Assembly: GCA_037039685.1 (NCBI GenBank)
Contig: JAWNGF010000004.1
Coordinates: forward strand, 186,001-250,000
Direction: 5' to 3'
From: Ceratobasidium sp. AG-K
Lineage: Eukaryota; Basidiomycota; Agaricomycetes; Cantharellales; Ceratobasidiaceae
Length of the DNA stretch: 64,000 nucleotides
The position numbers were made by a program, and so were the translations under genes. Under the pieces are notes generated by a model. It saw nothing but the letters and a program-made list of their open reading frames with translations, did not search any database and was not told the DNA's origin. Positions 45,789 to 57,611 of this stretch are shown here, piece by piece (position 1 is the stretch's first letter; the number at the start of each line of letters is the position of its first letter).

Positions 45789-47167
45789 ATGACGACGGGA
45801 TATCCCAACAGACCGCCCATTAGCCCTGGAAGTCAAGTAAAGGAAAATCTAGGCAACGATGTCGACACCAAATTACAATTCTGCACAATGCCACCGAGCG
45901 ATATACACCTCAGTCAAGATATCTATGAGATACCGCCGCTGAAGAATGACGGGTCGAACTATTACTCCTGGAAATCCGTCAGATAGCCGTCCTCCGATCA
46001 CGGGGACTCCTCAGTATCGTGGACGGGTCGGAAGAGCTGCCCGCACTACCCAATGATGATGAAAGCAAAGATCCGGAAACCGTGGCCATACCCGTCGCTG
46101 CTATTGAAAGTTGGAAAACACGCGATTTGGACGCCTTTGCTCAGATCACTTTGAACACGGATGACAAAGCGATTGAATGCCTAGTCGAAACTACTTCCGC
46201 GCGCCAGGCCTGGATAAAGATCGCTGAAGTCTGGGAAAGCGAAGCCGCGCAATCATTTACCGCCCTGTATCAACAACTGATGAACACAAGAATCGAGCAC
46301 AACGACGTTACCAATGGGTTCAATAACTTATACTCGATCGCCTCGAAGCTGAAGATACTAGGCGAACCTATTAGTGACCAGGTCCTCGCGCAGATAATGA
46401 TAACTGCCCTTCCAGATTGCTTTGCTGGTCTCAAAGCCATCCTCCGAACACTAGGCCAAGTCTGTACAGTTACCCCCGATGCGGTTCTATTGGCTGCGTT
46501 GACTGAGGAAGCGCGTCATAAGAAAGGTCTAGGGCTTGGCTCCACGCTATTGCCTATATGCAAACCGGAAGCCCAAACGATTACGAAAGATTTAGAAGGG
46601 AAAAAGAATGAAGGACTTGGTCACCAAGTCTCCTGGAAATCTGGCCAAACGAAGCGACAGTATTGGGAAAATAGGAGGGGCACTGAAGGAACGTTTCCCA
46701 GCAAGCATCCTGATGACACGCCAATACTTTATCATCTCCCTCTGATTATCGACGCGCCTACCCAGAAATCATGGATTCTGAGCAGCATTGCATCGAGACA
46801 TATGACACCCAACCGTCAGTGGTTTACCGTCTACCAGACTCTAATACCACCGATTCATGTTGAAGTGGACAACGGAAACAGAATCCCTGCAATAGGTGTC
46901 GGCCGGATCTTCCTCACGCTACGTGATCCAAGTGGCAATGAATCGCAGGCCGTCATTGACGACGCCTTGCACGTGCCAGACCTTTGTGCCAGCCTTTTAT
47001 CCGTCAGAAAACTCGTCGGGAAAGGGATAAACGTGTTATTCGATTCTTCGGGCGCAGCCCTCATTGCGAACCAGGGTCTTGGCCCTACAATCGGCTTTGC
47101 ACGCGGATCGACCGACGGGCTTTACGAGCTTGATTCTCCGGCGACAGATCCCGAGGAGACCGCATGA
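45789..47167 (+). mobile_element. Copia-type Gag/protease remnant
   Basis: Two overlapping-phase frames, 45789-45986 (65 codons) and 46019-47167 (382 codons, open upstream). The first contains L-K-N-D-G-S-N-Y-Y-S-W-K, typical of the start of Copia Gag (UBN2-type), followed by a -1 shift near 45970. The second continues with the Gag helical region (A-W-I-K-I-A-E-V-W, and M-N-T-R-I-E, F-N-N-L-Y-S-I-A-S-K-L-K), then the retropepsin-like domain, where W-I-L-S-S-I-A-S-R-H-M-T replaces the usual D-S-G triad by S-S-I. The zinc knuckle normally between them is not visible. Downstream integrase and reverse transcriptase are absent. It is thus a dead or fragmentary Ty1/copia piece. No flanking long terminal repeats were found. 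Confidence 0.75.
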
Positions 47168-47729
47168 ATGGCACCTTTCCAAACCTGATTGCTACTTACT
47201 AATAGCGCTATAGCGCGAACCTCTGATTTGGGATCAACATGTCGGTAACCTCAAGGGGAAAACGAGTACGCGCTGGATTAGCTTAGGGATAAGTGGCATA
47301 TAGCACCTTTTCACGTTCTGTTGCGATTTTGTGATTTTATTACAACTCTGATTCAAGTGTGCGCATGTAAATGCATAGCAGTTAGATTCTCGATTTCCTT
47401 CATACTAGCCCAATACAACAAGCAGGGTCTCTTATCATCGCGAGCAAAAACGTATGGTTTGATAATCTAACCTGTCAAACAGAAGGAAGTTATGATAACT
47501 GGGTGGGAATGGGCCACAACATCATCGGGCTACTTAGCCGTTTCAAAAATGATCAAGGGAGACTTATCCTCCTGAAGCAAACGCTGTTCAGGGACTTGGA
47601 GTAGAGGAATGTCACCCATAGAGTTCTCCATCCAGCTTCAACTGTGAAAGCTTATGTACTAAATTTAAATATAACCCCGAGATTCGATGCTTACAGATAG
47701 TTGTAGCAGTAATGGGATCGCCGATAAGC
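47168..47729. other. Intergenic, 3' of the Copia remnant
   Basis: Between the end of the retroelement frame and the GST pseudogene. No integrase or reverse-transcriptase similarity, terminal repeat or gene was seen. Confidence 0.5.
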
Positions 47730-48415
47730 CTATTGCAGGCCAGACACAGCTTTCCAGGACTCCCTGGATGTGATATCGTCCCACCAGCGTTTGACGCTCG
47801 GGTTTTGAGCCTCTAGAGTTGTCCCAGGTGTGATGTGGAAGAAGTTGGTTAGAGTGAAGGTCTGCTACATAGCTTATATAAGTATGTGCCAATGCCCAAT
47901 TCTAGTGAAGCAACGAACCTCTCCAGCCAGGTACTCCTGCTTGGATAAGATTCGTTCATATCCTTCAAACTTCTTCAACAGCTGCGTGACATATTGAACC
48001 ACGGGTGAGCCAATGCCCAGGAATTGTGAAGCGGACTGACCTCCCTGCCAAGTACTTCTGTTTGGACAAGTTTCGCTGGTATCCCTCAAACACCTTCAAC
48101 AGCCTCGCCCTGTTCTTCTCAACAAACTCTTGGTTTACTTCGCACCCTCCAATTCTATTCGTACGCAATATCAGAATAAATTTACGTTCATATCCCAGGA
48201 CTTTGAAGACTGCTTACCTTGCGTACACATACTCAAAATGAATGGCATCGGTTGGCGGGCTGAATGGGAAGTACTCGATGCTCGCTCCTTGCTCGAATAG
48301 AATAGTGACCTTCAAATCTGGTGTAGGCGGCAGAAGCCCAGATTTAGGTCCTTACTTGAGGACGAGGGATTGCGCAATAACGCGTGACTCAAATATCTGG
48401 GACCCGTCCTCATCC
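47730..48415 (-). pseudogene. GST-b, truncated chimeric glutathione transferase pseudogene
   Basis: Only the C-terminal half of a phi-like GST is left. It starts at the exon D-E-D-G-S-Q-I-F-E-S-R with no upstream N-terminal exon; TAA at 48354-48352 interrupts V-L-K before G-P-K, where GST-c has Tyr. The helical exon appears twice in tandem: L-L-K-V-F-E-G-Y-Q-R-N-L-S-K-Q-K-Y-L-A-G (around 48050-48110) and L-L-K-K-F-E-G-Y-E-R-I-L-S-K-Q-E-Y-L-A-G-E (around 47920-47985). The last exon (T-N-F-F-H-I-T) ends at TAG 47730. Intron sequence beside the second copy closely matches GST-c, indicating a recent local duplication fused to an older fragment. Not expected to make a working enzyme. Confidence 0.8.
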
Positions 48416-49207
48416 TAGTTGCTAGTCATGAGTTTGGTTAAGAAATTAGTCATAGATACACCCAGTATTCGATATTATGAGGCTGTTGAGACGCGCCAAG
48501 CCCGAACTACCCCGCGATTTCCGGCGACCCGGCACGCCCAATGGATTTCACCACCGCAGTTCAGGCTCGTAAAGGGAAGTAGTATGCCACATGGAGCGTT
48601 ACACTTTGTGAGGCAAACCTAGAGATGGCAGTACGACCAAGATCGGTGAATCCACAGCCGGGGAGCGGGGAGCTGATGGAGAGTTCCAGGACAACTGACG
48701 AAGAAACGTGGGGGAGTTGTGGGTAAATAGCACTTGCACGTGGTCTGTTACCCGAACTTGTCGCGGTAAATATGGCTTCAAAAGCGGGCACGTACTTGAC
48801 CAGTTTGAAGTGGAGCGGTATCAAATGGTTTTTAGAGTGAGTGATGCTTCTGTGCTCTTGGTATCAATTCCGGTCTGCGATATAGTAACGCGAAAGTTGC
48901 AATTTCAGTCTTCACATTGGGCGAATATACCAAGCAGGTCTACTTCCTACGATGAGCCACAGCGTGAGTCGATAGGCTGGCTGGTTGTATAGTAGGTTAA
49001 GGTACTGTGATTGGGCGATTTTGCCGTTTCAAAGCTGAGGAAATGTTATCCATCTCACCGAGGCAAACGCTCTCGAGCCGGTACGACGTCACGCATCCAT
49101 CCATCCATCCAATTTCAGTTGTGGAATTTGTAGGCTATATTGAAAACAAAGCTCCGAATTTTTATGCTTACACACAACCAGCAAGGGCAATATGGCTGCC
49201 GATTGGC
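48416..49207. other. Intergenic between GST-b and GST-c
   Basis: Contains a short CATC microsatellite at 49094-49110 and no gene. The missing 5' exons of GST-b are not detectable here. Confidence 0.55.
49094..49110. repeat. CATC microsatellite
   Basis: Four tandem CATC units plus one base, in an otherwise unremarkable stretch upstream of GST-b. Confidence 0.7.
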
Positions 49208-50077
49208 CTACTTTAGGGCAGACACAGCTTTCGAGGACTCCCTGGATACGATATCGTCCCACCAACGTTTAACACTCGGCTGGCTGCTAAGAACGTCCGG
49301 GTGTCGGCCTTCCAAAATCTTTCCAAACGGGATGTGGAACAAGTCGGCCAGAGTGAAGGTCTGCCACATAGCTTATGTAAGTATATGCCAATGCCCAATT
49401 CTAGTGAAACAACGAACCTCTCCAGCCAGGTACTTCTGCTTGGATAGGATTCGTTCATATCCTTCAAACTTTTTCAATAGCTGTGCCTTGTTCTTTTCAA
49501 TCAATCCTTGGTTCACCTCGCGTCCTTCGAGTCTGTTCATACACCACATCAAAATAAATTCATGTCCGCACTCTCGAGGATTTTGGCGACTGCTTACCGC
49601 GCAAACAGATATTCAACATAAATAGCGGTGTTGGGTGGGCTGAAGGTGGAGTACTCGATGCTCGCTGCTTGCTCAAATAGAGCAGTGGCCTTTAAATCTG
49701 ATGTAGGAGGCAAAAGTCCAGATTGAGGCCCGTACTTGAGGACGAGGTATCGTGCAATAGCGCGTGACTCGAAGATCTGAGTCCCATCCTCGTCCTAGTC
49801 GCTGACCGTAGGTTAGTGAACATATCAACCGCAATAAGACTTACGACTAGCACAGGAACAGCGGCGAATGGATTCTTGGTTGCGATCCATTCGGGGTCAT
49901 ATTGTTCCCCTTTGAAGAGCTCGACAACGCTGAGTTCGTACTCGACGTTGAGTTCGATGCAGGTTTGAAGCACGACTTGCGTGCAGGTCGAATCCATCAT
50001 CTGCAATAAATCAGACGTTAATACAGCTAGCGATTCAAAGGTCAGATGTTTCGTACACCATAAACCTTGACGGCCAT
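49208..50077 (-). CDS. Glutathione S-transferase, phi-like (GST-c)
   Basis: Five exons from ATG 50077 (M-A-V-K-V-Y-G) to TAG at 49208. The N-terminal thioredoxin-like half has S-T-C-T-Q-V-V-L (in the place of the N-terminal Ser/Cys), N-P-F-A-A-V-P-V-L (cis-Pro) and D-E-D-G-T-Q-I-F-E-S-R-A-I-A-R-Y-L (GSH site). The C-terminal half has L-E-G-R-E-V-N-Q, Y-E-R-I-L-S-K-Q-K-Y-L-A-G-E and T-F-T-L-A-D-L-F-H-I-P-F-G-K. All intron joints examined keep phase and use GT..AG. It conjugates glutathione to electrophilic compounds in the cytosol, part of xenobiotic and oxidative-stress defence. CATAAATA lies about 80 bp upstream. It provides the intact template against which the neighbouring damaged copies can be judged. 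Confidence 0.87.
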
Positions 50078-50622
50078 CGTGGAGAATATACAAAAGGAAA
50101 TGTGGAGGACGGAGAGCGGGTGATGAGGCGAAAGTCGAGTACTTTAAGGGTATTTATGCGTCTGGTCACGGAACATGCTGGAGCGCGAAGCAGGGACTAT
50201 TACGCTCTGATGCAAGATTTGTCGCCCAATTTCCCATCAAGATAGGGGACAGCCAGTCATATCTGTACTCGATCACGAAGGAACTACAAGATCTGTCCCT
50301 GTGCTGGGCCGTGGATCTGGTTTATCTATGAAATTATAAATCCATCGAAGCGTACTCAGCCTCAGTCATAACACGACCGCTGAATTTTCGGGGATCTGCC
50401 ATGACCAGCACATCTATATCCGGCCAAGACCCATAACCTGCAGTATTATGCCACATGCAGGGATATCATTTGCTTGCAATTCGAGACTAGACAATGGCAG
50501 TGCGATGAAAGTTGGCGAACTCGGGAAGCGCAAAGTTGATGGAGAGAAGTTGTGAGAGAACGGCACGTGATATGTCGTGTGAAATTTCCGGGCGCTTGTG
50601 GGCGGCTCGTGACGAGCTCCAG
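50078..50622. other. Divergent intergenic, GST-c / adaptin
   Basis: The promoters of GST-c (minus) and the adaptin gene (plus) lie here. The adaptin frame is open upstream to 50512 with an alternative ATG at 50539, so the adaptin 5' end might begin inside this stretch. Confidence 0.5.
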
Positions 50623-53600
50623 ATGGACAGCTACATCCATTCATCGGCCGTGAACCGACACCACTATGCCCTCGTTCACAAGCTTGAAAATTCAGCGAGC
50701 GTACAGGAAGCAGACAGTGCAATATGGGCTGAGATAGATAGGATTAAATCGGAGTTTGCGCGGGGAAAGGTGGGTCTCTTCGATCGCTAGGAATGGTCGT
50801 TGTGTACCGATTATTAGCAGGCAAACGTGCGGGACGAACTTGTGATATTGATGTACTGTCATACAGCCTCGGGAGTCAACCATGTAAAATCCACCGACCT
50901 TGATTTTGCGCTTTCTCCGGCTGTGAATTTGGCTGCAACTGGTCGGGCAGTCAAGGACCGTCGAATAGGTGAGTTGCCTTTGCCTCATACGACGACATAA
51001 CCGTTCACGCCCTAAGCAGGTTAAGCTTTTGCGCACAATTTATGCCTCCAACCCACCCGCTCCAACTCATGCTTGTCAATACTCTGCGCAAGGTTGGTTC
51101 CCATTCGCCACCAATCTGCCGCGTCGTCCAATACATCCCAAATAGGAAATCGAGTCAGACGAGCCCGCTCGAATCGCGTTGGCCATTGATTTCATTATTG
51201 CGTGCCCAACCCAGTTTATTGGCCCAGCAGTGGCGGCGAGACTAGAAGTTTTGTTGGGTCACAAACGTATGTCCATCCAGCCCACCCACGCCTCAATTAT
51301 TAAAAGTATTTTGTTAGCCAAAATCTTCGACATCGTGCTCTCCTTGCTCTACGCGCACTTTCAGCCCCTCATGCAGACGCGGAGGATCCACACGATTCTG
51401 AATCGTATCTCGCCCAACACGCACCAACTGTCATCCGTCGTCTTACTCGCGCAGCACGTGAAGATCGCGTTCGGCCAGATGAAATTGGGGCCATAGGAGC
51501 TTTGTTACTAGGTGCAAAGGATCTGTTACGTGTAAGTCTTGCACCCATCATCATCCGGCCTATCTCATTCCTGTGACGCGATGCTTCGTTTGGTGAACAC
51601 TTACGCGTCAAATAGGGTGGCATACTTCAACCGAAAGACGTCATACCGCCCGTTGCTGCCTTGCTAGAAAAGATTATTTTAGCTGCCAAGCACGACCGGA
51701 CGAGACCAGCGAAGCTTGTAACACCACTTCTCGCTACTTTACATTCCGCCGTTCCCATCTGGGAGAAGAGTGGAGCTGAAGAGAGGTGGGCATTAAAACC
51801 GAATGCCGAACTGTTACTGAGCCCGAGTCTTGTGTATAGTCTGCTAGTGGATTTGGCAAAACTCATTGTTCGCGTGATCTACACGTATGCAGATCGGCCA
51901 GGTACGATATTCGAGTGCCATCTCAATGTCAAATGATTATTAATAAACAATTTCTCATATAGCATCGCCTCAAGTCCTTCAATCGTTCCGCCTCCTGGGC
52001 GTCCTCCCCGTTCGAATCGTGCACACTCGATACTCAAACAACCACCCCATTCCCACCCTCGATCACCGGAAATTTCCCGGTCGCCCGGCCCATCCCAATC
52101 ACCTAGATCATCGCCTCGCACCAGTCGAACTCACAAATCCGACACACCGAGACGGCATCCGGCACTGGTACTGCGTCCGCTAATTTCGTCACGCGAACCC
52201 ACGGAGCGATGGGTGGGCTTGGAGTGTTTGGAGTGTTTGGACGTGAGGTTGTGGGCGGGTGTCCCACTGAAGGGCAAGAGCGAGGAAAATAAAGAGGGAG
52301 CGGAAGCCGAAGACGAAGCAAAGCAAACGGGAGAGGAAGACTTGATCCCACCCGTGTTCGACGAGTGGGAGGTGGGGATTATTATGCGCGGACTGAGTGA
52401 CCCAGATCAAACAATCCGCAAACTCGTACGTATTTCGTATTGTTCTGCCATCTCGATGAAGTAACAGTCACTCCTTCTAGACGATGCGCGTTCTATATAA
52501 AGTTGATCCACAGCTTATACACGCGTTCCTCGAACAACTTATCACTCCGCCGCCTGCTGTAAACTCTACCTCTCCCCAGCCGAGGCCAGTCGATGCATTG
52601 GAGGTCTTGTCGTTTTTGTGTGCCGATGACGGCGGCAGCTTTGCGCGAGGAGTCGGGCGAGTATTGGATGTGGTGGCCAAGAGAGAAGAGAAAGGAAAGG
52701 GCAAGGCGGTCGACGAGAGCAAGCGGTCGGCTGTGGACGAGAAGTTGGTAGAGGCTGTCGTATTGGTTGTCCACGAAAGTAAGCGTATTCTTAGGGTTTA
52801 CCACGTTCTATATTGATAGTATGGTTGATAGGCGATGCGAGATTCCGAGCTGGATTTGCAGAAGCAATGCTTGAACGAATTGAGCATCAGATTGAAGCCC
52901 GAGGAAACGAATATGGCCCTGGGTCACTGATTTCTCCGGTTGGATCAATTGGTTTGGGTAGCCCAACTCCGGCAAGCAGCCCGTTGCCGAATAATAGCAA
53001 ACAAGCGGACCCGACGAGTGTATTGCTCTTCGCTACTACAGCTATCGACGTGTCTTCTGGCCCACATCGAGCGGTAGATGTATTGCTGAGTATGTTACCT
53101 GGAAGAGGTGGTGAGTTCTTTTTTCGATTTTTACACGTATTGCGAGGCTGAAGCCTATGTATAAGCTGGGATACAGGAAGTCTTGCTCCTCGCGGCGCTC
53201 CGACTCGTGCCTCGGCTGGGTCAATTGGAAATCAAATCGGCGAAAGAGCGGGTTGACGAATTTGGCAAAAATACAAGTTTGAGTCGACACATGCAAAGGG
53301 TAAGTTACATTCAATTAGCGTGGGTCGCACGGCTTACGAACCTGCTATGATCAGAGGTGTGAGATGTTTGTGCGATTCGTTCAGGACATAGATACCCTAA
53401 AAAGCTTGGTAGATGGGACGCGAGGGAAATCGGTACGCCCATGCTCCTACTTAGTGCCTCCCAACTAACGCTAGCCTGCAGCTTCCCGAGTTTCTCCAGG
53501 CTCTATTATCATATTCTCCCCCACAGCCAACTGCTCAAGCTTCCAAGCCCACGTCTATTGAACCCCACAGCACGTCACCAACTATACCCAAGGGGCAGCA

Positions 53601-54487
53601 AAAAGGGCACTCAATTTCTCCAGAGTTCTCAACAGTCTCGCTTTCCAACTCTCCCGCACTTAGATACGACGCATACGCTGCGCCCAAGCCCGCACCTCGT
53701 CGGAATCGGCCAGAACTGAAATCACCATTCCACCGTGACAACGGAGACGTATCTACTGCTAGCGATTCACAATTCGACTCTGGAAGCCGCGATGGAGAGT
53801 CCAATCCAAATCAACGGAAACACTCTGGCGGTCACCTTCGACTCGAGCTGTCGGGTTCTCGGGAGGACGATCGGAAGGCTAACCAGAACGCCGATTTGAT
53901 CACGTTGAGCGCTCTCGAATCTCCTTTCAGAGCGGAAACAGATTTCCGCACGCTTTCTATGGACGACTCGGAGCTGGCCCACCGTGCGGACTCGACAACC
54001 ACTTCGTCCCCGCCATTCCACACAGCCGTGATGACATCCCCACGCTTTACTCAGGCTAACGAAGGAGGAGACCTAGCCCCGGCCGACGCAGACGCTATTT
54101 GGGGTTCGTTTGATGTAGCCGAAGCTGATGCTGCGTCAACTTTGGGACGACAGACGCTGAGGGGATGGTGTGAGCGCACTCCCGAATCGATGGGCAACGC
54201 TCTTCGAGGCATAGGTGTGGGATTCGTGACCCAGAAAGTCGGACATGAAAATGGTGGGTGCAGCGTCTGTTATCATGAATTGCTCGGTGCTCACCCTCGT
54301 AGCAGCTCGCGAGAAAGAAGTTTTCGCCTTTATCCCAGCACCAGCGGATAGTCCTGATACCGAGGTCGCGCGTGCGGTGGTGAGGCTCAAGCCGGCAGAA
54401 GATGGCAGTTGTTTGTGGATGCTGCGATGTGTGGACTTTGAACTGAGGGTAAAAATTAGAAAGGCGCTGGATGGTGACCTGTCTTGA
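50623..54487 (+). CDS. Large adaptin, AP-4 epsilon-like (gamma/epsilon family)
   Basis: A long multi-exon gene; the start is placed at ATG 50623 (M-D-S-Y-I-H), alternative 50539. The early part carries A-L-V-H-K-L-E-N, D-E-L-V-I-L-M-Y-C and L-Q-L-M-L-V-N-T-L-R-K, then A-L-A-I-D-F-I-I-A-C-P-T-Q-F-I-G-P-A and R-A-L-L-A-L-R-A-L-S (HEAT-type solenoid). Further on there is P-V-A-A-L-L-E-K-I-I-L-A-A-K-H-D, a low-complexity acidic region, G-I-I-M-R-G-L-S-D-P-D-Q-T-I-R-K-L and R-V-L-Y-K-V-D (adaptin trunk), a disordered Ser/Pro/Asp-rich hinge (53500-54100), and a small C-terminal domain ending TGA at 54487. Adaptor complexes sort cargo at Golgi and endosomes. I could not settle all intron boundaries; at three joints alternative splice sites are needed for frame. 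Confidence 0.7.
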
Positions 54488-55379
54488 GGTCCATCAACCC
54501 TGCTCTTGAATTTCGCTCTGAAGGTTAGAATTTCCTCTGGTTCTTTGAATTTAGTGAGTAGATGCTTGTACTTGGTAAGGATGCATCCACAAACGATCCA
54601 TTACGTCTGGAGTATTAGAAACATATTTTCCATTCGTAACCCCGCTGTCATTCTCCACGACCAAATTCCACTGTTAGCCAATCGATGAACTTACGGAAAT
54701 TAAAATAGTCAGCACCATTCTTCGAGCTTACGCGCACCCCCCGTGCTAGGAATCAAGCTTAGTGAGCGCATGGGTCCGCTCATCGAGCGTCCATTGTATA
54801 TCGTCCATGCTGTGTATGATCTGAATGCACCTGCGGTTCTGCGCTCTGTCACAGCACTCTTGGCAAATCGTTCTGAATGGGCTAAGCGCCTGATCAGTCA
54901 TCCATCAACTTCGCATGACGTACTTTCATAAACGCGCAGCTGTTCCTTTTGTGGTCTCACGAGTACTAGGCGGCCCTGAGCAACCTAACGTTGAGGACCT
55001 TCCGTCAACCTGGATAGATGGAGCACATACAGGCGTACATCGCTCCTTTCAGTCATACACGCCCGATGCGGCAAAGAACCCTACCTCGGAACGAACATTC
55101 CTGGCATTCATCGTAGTCAGCTGACCGCGCAGTCGCATCGCAGCTGGATCGTAGCCCTAGAAGCCGATGATGGTTCGGGTTTGGGGTAATTCATTTGAAA
55201 AGGCTGACTGTCCATCAGTCAGCTGCACAGTAATGGTCTCTCGAGGAACGTCAGCGCGATGACGAAGTCAAAACTGCCTGAACTCCCTTACTGCCTACAA
55301 AAAGAGACACATCCATCCGACTACTACATCTCACCTTCACAGTCAACCACTGGTCTCAACTCAATTTTTCATACTCATC
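54488..55379. other. Intergenic, adaptin 3' / GST-d 5' flanks
   Basis: No gene, repeat or RNA recognised. Frames of up to about 70 codons only. Confidence 0.5.
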
Positions 55380-56215
55380 ATGCCTACCGTCCAGATCTAC
55401 GGAGTGAGTCTACGGTTTATTGCAAGAATTATTTGTAGCTTACGATGGCTCAGAACCCATTGTCGACTTGCACCAAGCGCGTCATGGCCACCTGCAAGGA
55501 GATTGGCGTCGACATCAAAATGAACCTCCTGGATTTCGCCAAGGGAGACCACAAGGATCCCGAGTACATCCAGACCAAGCAGCCATTCGGCGCGATGCCG
55601 GCCATGGTGGTATGTTTGCTAGCTATCACTGGAATGCCTTCTCAGTGTTTATCACCACCAGGACGAGGACGGCACTCAACTATACGAATCCCGTGCCATC
55701 TGCCGCTACCTGACTGCCAAGTATGGCAAGGACTCGGGCCTGCTTCCTAGTCCAACTGATCTCAAGGCGTATGGGTTGTTTGAGCAAGCGGCTAGCGTCG
55801 AGTACTCCGCATTTGACCCTCCCGCCGCAGGTCTTACGTTTGAGCGTATCTTTGTCCCGTACGTCCGTCGCTTTGAGATATATTCGATAGCTAAGTCTCC
55901 CGTAAAGAATGATGGGTAGACAACCCAACGAGCAGGTCGTCGATAGGCTTGCTGGGCTCTTGAACACCAAGCTCGATGCATACGAGATTATCCTGTCCAA
56001 GCAAAAATATCTTGCTGGAGATGTGAGTTAAGACTAATTCCATCAATACCGTATGCTCAATACCATCACAGAACTTCACACTCGCAGATCTCTTCCACCT
56101 TCCTTATGGAGGATTCGTGAACGGCTTCGATGAAAAATTCTTTGAAACCCGCCCCAACGTGAAGAAATGGTGGGAGGATATCAGCTCGCGCCCATCCTGG
56201 AAGGCCCTCAACTAG
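55380..56215 (+). CDS. Glutathione S-transferase, phi-like (GST-d)
   Basis: Starts ATG 55380 (M-P-T-V-Q-I-Y-G, first exon of 24 nt) and ends TAG 56215. The motifs are S-T-C-T-K-R-V-M, K-Q-P-F-G-A-M-P-A-M (cis-Pro loop), D-E-D-G-T-Q-L-Y-E-S-R-A-I-C-R-Y-L (GSH binding), L-F-E-Q-A-A-S-V-E-Y, L-S-K-Q-K-Y-L-A-G-D and N-F-T-L-A-D-L-F-H-L-P-Y-G. The last residues K-W-W-E-D-I-S-S-R-P-S-W-K-A-L-N are typical of phi GSTs. All splice phases close, so the gene looks intact. It is a cytosolic glutathione-conjugating enzyme. It is more diverged from GST-a, -b and -c than they are from each other, and lies on the opposite strand. Confidence 0.9.
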
Positions 56216-56519
56216 GTGTACTCAACCCTGCAATGTCGCTAGTTAGCCTGTATATTGAATATAACCCCCTATGAGCCACGGGCAGAAATGATGCTTACTG
56301 TCGTTCGCACTGGTCACCCGGCCAACAAGTCGGCCCCAATTCGTACCCACCTTACGAGGGTTCATGACGGACCCGGGTAGTACAATATCATAGTGGCCGA
56401 TCGTCTCACACCATATGTGGTAAGAAACATTGTCGCATGCTAGTTCCAGCCGTTGGCACGGTCAGGTGGACTCGGTATTTGACAGATGATCGATGCTAGA
56501 GAAACGAACCGCATATATC

Positions 56520-57611
56520 TCAGCTCCACTTGTCCATCTGTCCCAAAACATGATCCCTTCCGCCGCTCTCCCAGTCGTCCCAACACATGGAGAGCATGAC
56601 TGAATGCCTACCAGGCACACCAAGAGAGTCATCGGCGCGAAAAGGGTCGCTACTCTCTTTGCCTGGTTTGAGTGGGCGCTGCCACCTACATATTTGCATA
56701 GAATGAGCATCTACGCGAATAGGTTGAAGCTCAGTACTCGCCTTATGGTAGCCTCCAGTTTGAATCCCATCCGCTGAGCAGCTTTGATACTTGCGACGTT
56801 TTTGTCATGTGATTGCCATTGTAGCCTGCGTACGCCTAACCCACCCTCGTCGGGCGCATCTAAGGCGTATTGCACCATGAGGCCGATCGCATGAGTAGCG
56901 ACGTGGGTTCGTTGGTACGGGGGAAATACAATAACAAATCCGATTTCGACTGTCGAGAGGCTAGGAGAAGCGTTGCAATAATTGATGACCCCCAAGATCG
57001 CCCCTGGGTCCTCTTATAGAAAAGAAAATGTCAGAGAATTTAGATGGGACTGACGCACAGAAGTACTTGCCATTGTCGCGGTTAACATCAGATTCAGAGG
57101 CAATCCGTTGTTTATCGAGGATGGCAAACAAGCAAGAGCCAGGATTAGACCGCATAACCGACTCGATGTACACTTCGAAGTTTGCGAGAGAGGGAAAGGG
57201 GTAGATTGAAAAGAACTGCAGGACTGATGGATATTTTGCAATCAAGTCAAAGATTGCTTTCGTATGGGATCCCGGCTGTGTAACGCAGGTATTGTCAGCA
57301 CTCGCATTTAAGCTCGTCAAATCTGGGGACAATAGGAGGAAACAAGAAACTGGGGTCGATTGTTGACAGAAACTTACAACCAGGGGAACCAGCTTTATCA
57401 AACTAGTCTCCAGTGGCCTGACTGGGAAACAGAAATTCAAGTCGTATGGCTGTAGGGAATCTGGAGCCTTGGCCGCTGAATCTGAAGCGGGCGTGGTGTA
57501 ATAATTGACGAATGTCATTTTGGAAGGGCTAAAATAAGAAGTCGGAGGTTCGAGTGCGTCTGGGCTCATCGAGCCTGGACTTACAGCGGGAGTCACCTGA
57601 GATTGACTCAT
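56520..57611 (-). CDS. GNAT-type N-acetyltransferase, array member 1
   Basis: Starts ATG 57611 and ends TGA at 56520. The first exon (57611-57378) has an extended Ser/Pro-rich N-terminus before P-Y-D-L-N-F-C-F-P-V. Exon 2 begins 57275. The GNAT core is G-V-I-N-Y-C-N, I-G-F-V-I-V-F-P-P-Y-Q-R-T-H-V-A-T-H-A (acetyl-CoA binding beta4-alpha3, in place of the canonical R/Q-x-x-G/A) and G-L-G-V-R-R-L-Q-W, A-A-Q-R-M-G-F-K-L-E (helix alpha4 and the RimJ/RimL-like end). The final exon, joined with what looks like a GC donor (AAG|GCGAGT at about 56745), contains D-S-L-G-V-P-G-R-H and C-W-D-D-W-E. Such enzymes move acetyl from acetyl-CoA to an amine of protein or small molecule; substrate unknown. It is the most diverged of the five tandem copies. 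Confidence 0.8.

Noticed and set aside
51000..52210. Frameshifts in the adaptin gene at three joints
   Set aside because: Alternative GT..AG choices (for example donor GTTGCC near 51000) restore frame at each joint, so damage is not demonstrated.
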